A stretch of 5,961 bases of DNA, taken from assembly GCA_900554875.1 (NCBI GenBank), contig USJA01000068.1:1-5961 (forward strand), written 5' to 3'. Positions within the stretch are counted from its first letter, which is position 1; every line of letters starts with the position of its first letter. Both the position numbers and the translations under genes were made by a program. Source of the stretch: an uncultured Clostridium sp. Its GTDB lineage: Bacteria; Bacillota; Clostridia; TANB77; CAG-465. The notes under the pieces were generated by a model. The model was given only the letters and a program-made list of their open reading frames with translations, did no database searches and was not told the origin of the DNA. Below, piece after piece: positions 5,424 through 5,961 of the stretch.

Positions 5424-5779
5424 GGGGGCGTTAGGTTTCGACGGACATGCAAGAAGTATAATAAGCGAGTAGTGGACTCCCGTTGGCCACTTTAATCATC
5501 GGGAAATAAATTTAAACGCTGATAGAAATGAATTAGCATTAGCTGCCTAAGTTGCGGCTATGTCTTGTACAGCTTTGCTAGAGGGCAGTATAAAGGCATC
5601 AAACTATCTAGCTTACGAATCTAATCTTTAGTCTAAGATTAGAGGGTATTTTAAGACTACACTACTTATCTTTTTTGTAAATACTTGGGATAGGTAGCAA
5701 GATTTAAGTATTTACTACACTCGTAGAAAGTTATATGAAAGGTGCTCGGACATGGGTTCAATTCCCATCGCCTCCACCA
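5424..5779 (+). ncRNA. ssrA: Transfer-messenger RNA (tmRNA)
   Basis: One-piece tmRNA of 356 bases, which with SmpB frees stalled ribosomes and tags the unfinished protein. The acceptor stem pairs GGGGGCG (5424-5430) with CGCCTCC (5769-5775), with one G-U; ACCA (5776-5779) is encoded. TTAGGTTTCGACGG follows the 5' arm, as in all tmRNAs. The T arm is ATGGG (5752-5756)/CCCAT (5764-5768) with loop TTCAATT. Pseudoknots are visible: PK1 from AGTGG/CCACT (5471-5475/5487-5491) and TCCCG/CGGGA (5478-5482/5500-5504); a helix GCTAGA/TCTAGC (5577-5582/5607-5612) in the PK2 position; one from TCTAATCTT/AAGATTAGA (5620-5628/5635-5643) with TAGTCT/AGACTA (5629-5634/5654-5659); and one from CTACTTATC/GATAGGTAG (5662-5670/5689-5697) with GTAAATACTT/AAGTATTTAC (5677-5686/5706-5715). 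Identification is secure. Confidence 0.98.
5518..5550 (+). other. tmRNA tag-peptide reading frame
   Basis: Reading from GCT (5518-5520) gives the ten-residue tag ADRNELALAA and a TAA stop at 5548-5550. The resume codon is inferred: GCT after TTTAAAC fits the usual Ala resume codon and clostridial tags that start with Ala; starting one codon earlier would add Asn. The ALAA end is the standard degron recognised by ClpXP. The stop lies in a stem formed by GCTGC (5542-5546) and GCGGC (5554-5558), as in other tmRNAs. Confidence 0.85.
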
Positions 5780-5784
5780 ATGGT

Positions 5785-5812
5785 TTATCTGTTTGTACTA
5801 ACAGATAATTTT
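5785..5812 (+). terminator. First terminator after ssrA
   Basis: TTATCTGTT (5785-5793) and AACAGATAA (5800-5808) form a perfect 9-bp stem with loop TGTACT, followed by TTTT. It begins five bases after the tmRNA CCA end and would define a short 3' trailer for processing. The T-run is modest. Confidence 0.65.
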
Positions 5813-5841
5813 AAAATCAATTAGAAATGATTGATTTTTTT
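5813..5841 (+). terminator. Second, tandem terminator after ssrA
   Basis: AAAATCAAT (5813-5821) and ATTGATTTT (5830-5838) form a 9-bp stem with an 8-base loop, and T continues unbroken from 5835 to 5841. It directly abuts the first hairpin, giving a two-stage stop. On the opposite strand the stem ends in AAAATT, so it is less likely to be bidirectional. Confidence 0.72.
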
Positions 5842-5961
5842 GTATAATAGGAAAGTCGTCATATTGAAATTACCATGCCAAAATTTTTATAGCACTTTTT
5901 AAAAAATATATAAAAAAGTAGTCCAAACCAAGATTACTTATAGAACTAAATTACTAAAATA
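5842..5961. other. Unassigned AT-rich tail
   Basis: No gene can be supported in the last 120 bases. A TATAAT at 5843-5848 has no convincing -35 partner. The longest open stretches on either strand are about 20-25 codons and have no suitable start with a ribosome binding site. The segment 5849-5881 is less AT-rich than its surroundings. It lies just past the ssrA 3' end, a common integration site, but no repeat of the tmRNA end is seen. Confidence 0.3.

Noticed and set aside
5859..5933. Short minus-strand open stretch in the tail, as a transposase remnant
   Set aside because: Only about 24 codons with no recognisable motif or start; it cannot be told from chance in AT-rich DNA.
1..5961. Recoded UGA (Mollicute-type code)
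   Set aside because: Trp is encoded by TGG in these genes, no in-frame TGA is needed to read any of them, and all stops are TAA or TAG.
1..5961. CRISPR array, insertion sequence or tRNA genes
   Set aside because: No regularly spaced repeats, transposase motifs or tRNA cloverleaf other than the tRNA-like part of tmRNA were seen.

Overview
This is a housekeeping chromosomal segment from a strongly AT-rich bacterium, most likely a low-GC Gram-positive of the clostridial type. Pointers are the clostridial/OGG1-like 8-oxoguanine glycosylase, a four-cysteine L33 in the order rpmG-secE-nusG-rplK-rplA-rplJ-rplL, an attenuator-type L10 leader before rplJ, AAGGAGG ribosome binding sites, AGA as the usual Arg codon, and a one-piece tmRNA. 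All genes recognised are on the + strand. Genus cannot be fixed from the sequence. Stops are TAA (TAG for secE) and Trp codons are TGG, so the standard bacterial code fits.

Layout. 1-215: AT-rich leader with a good promoter whose -10 box lies in the loop of a 12-bp perfect inverted repeat. 216-1070: ogg, an 8-oxoguanine DNA glycosylase/lyase with all main catalytic and pocket residues. 1199-1227: clear promoter. 1272-2200: rpmG, secE, nusG (ribosomal protein, translocon subunit, transcription factor). 2260-3417: rplK and rplA, with a candidate L1-binding mRNA element between them. 3418-3568: L10 leader with mutually exclusive terminator and antiterminator helices. 3569-4485: rplJ and rplL (the ribosomal stalk). 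4505-4539: terminator. 4538-4566: strong promoter for a membrane-anchored zinc-ribbon protein resembling Tim44-like proteins (4601-5359). 5383-5411: promoter; 5424-5779: ssrA (tmRNA); 5785-5841: two tandem terminators. 5842-5961: unassigned AT-rich tail.

How the genes work together. The central block builds the L11/L1/L10-L12 parts of the 50S subunit that recruit translation factors, plus SecE and NusG, which are co-transcribed with them in most bacteria. Two RNA elements, one for L1 and one for L10-L12, would adjust expression to ribosome assembly. tmRNA rescues stalled ribosomes. The most notable departures from the usual picture are that rplL is followed by a terminator and an unrelated gene instead of rpoB-rpoC, that the NusG KOW motif lacks its usual glycine, and that the ogg promoter lies in an operator-like palindrome. 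I found no mobile element, CRISPR array or evident new multi-gene system.
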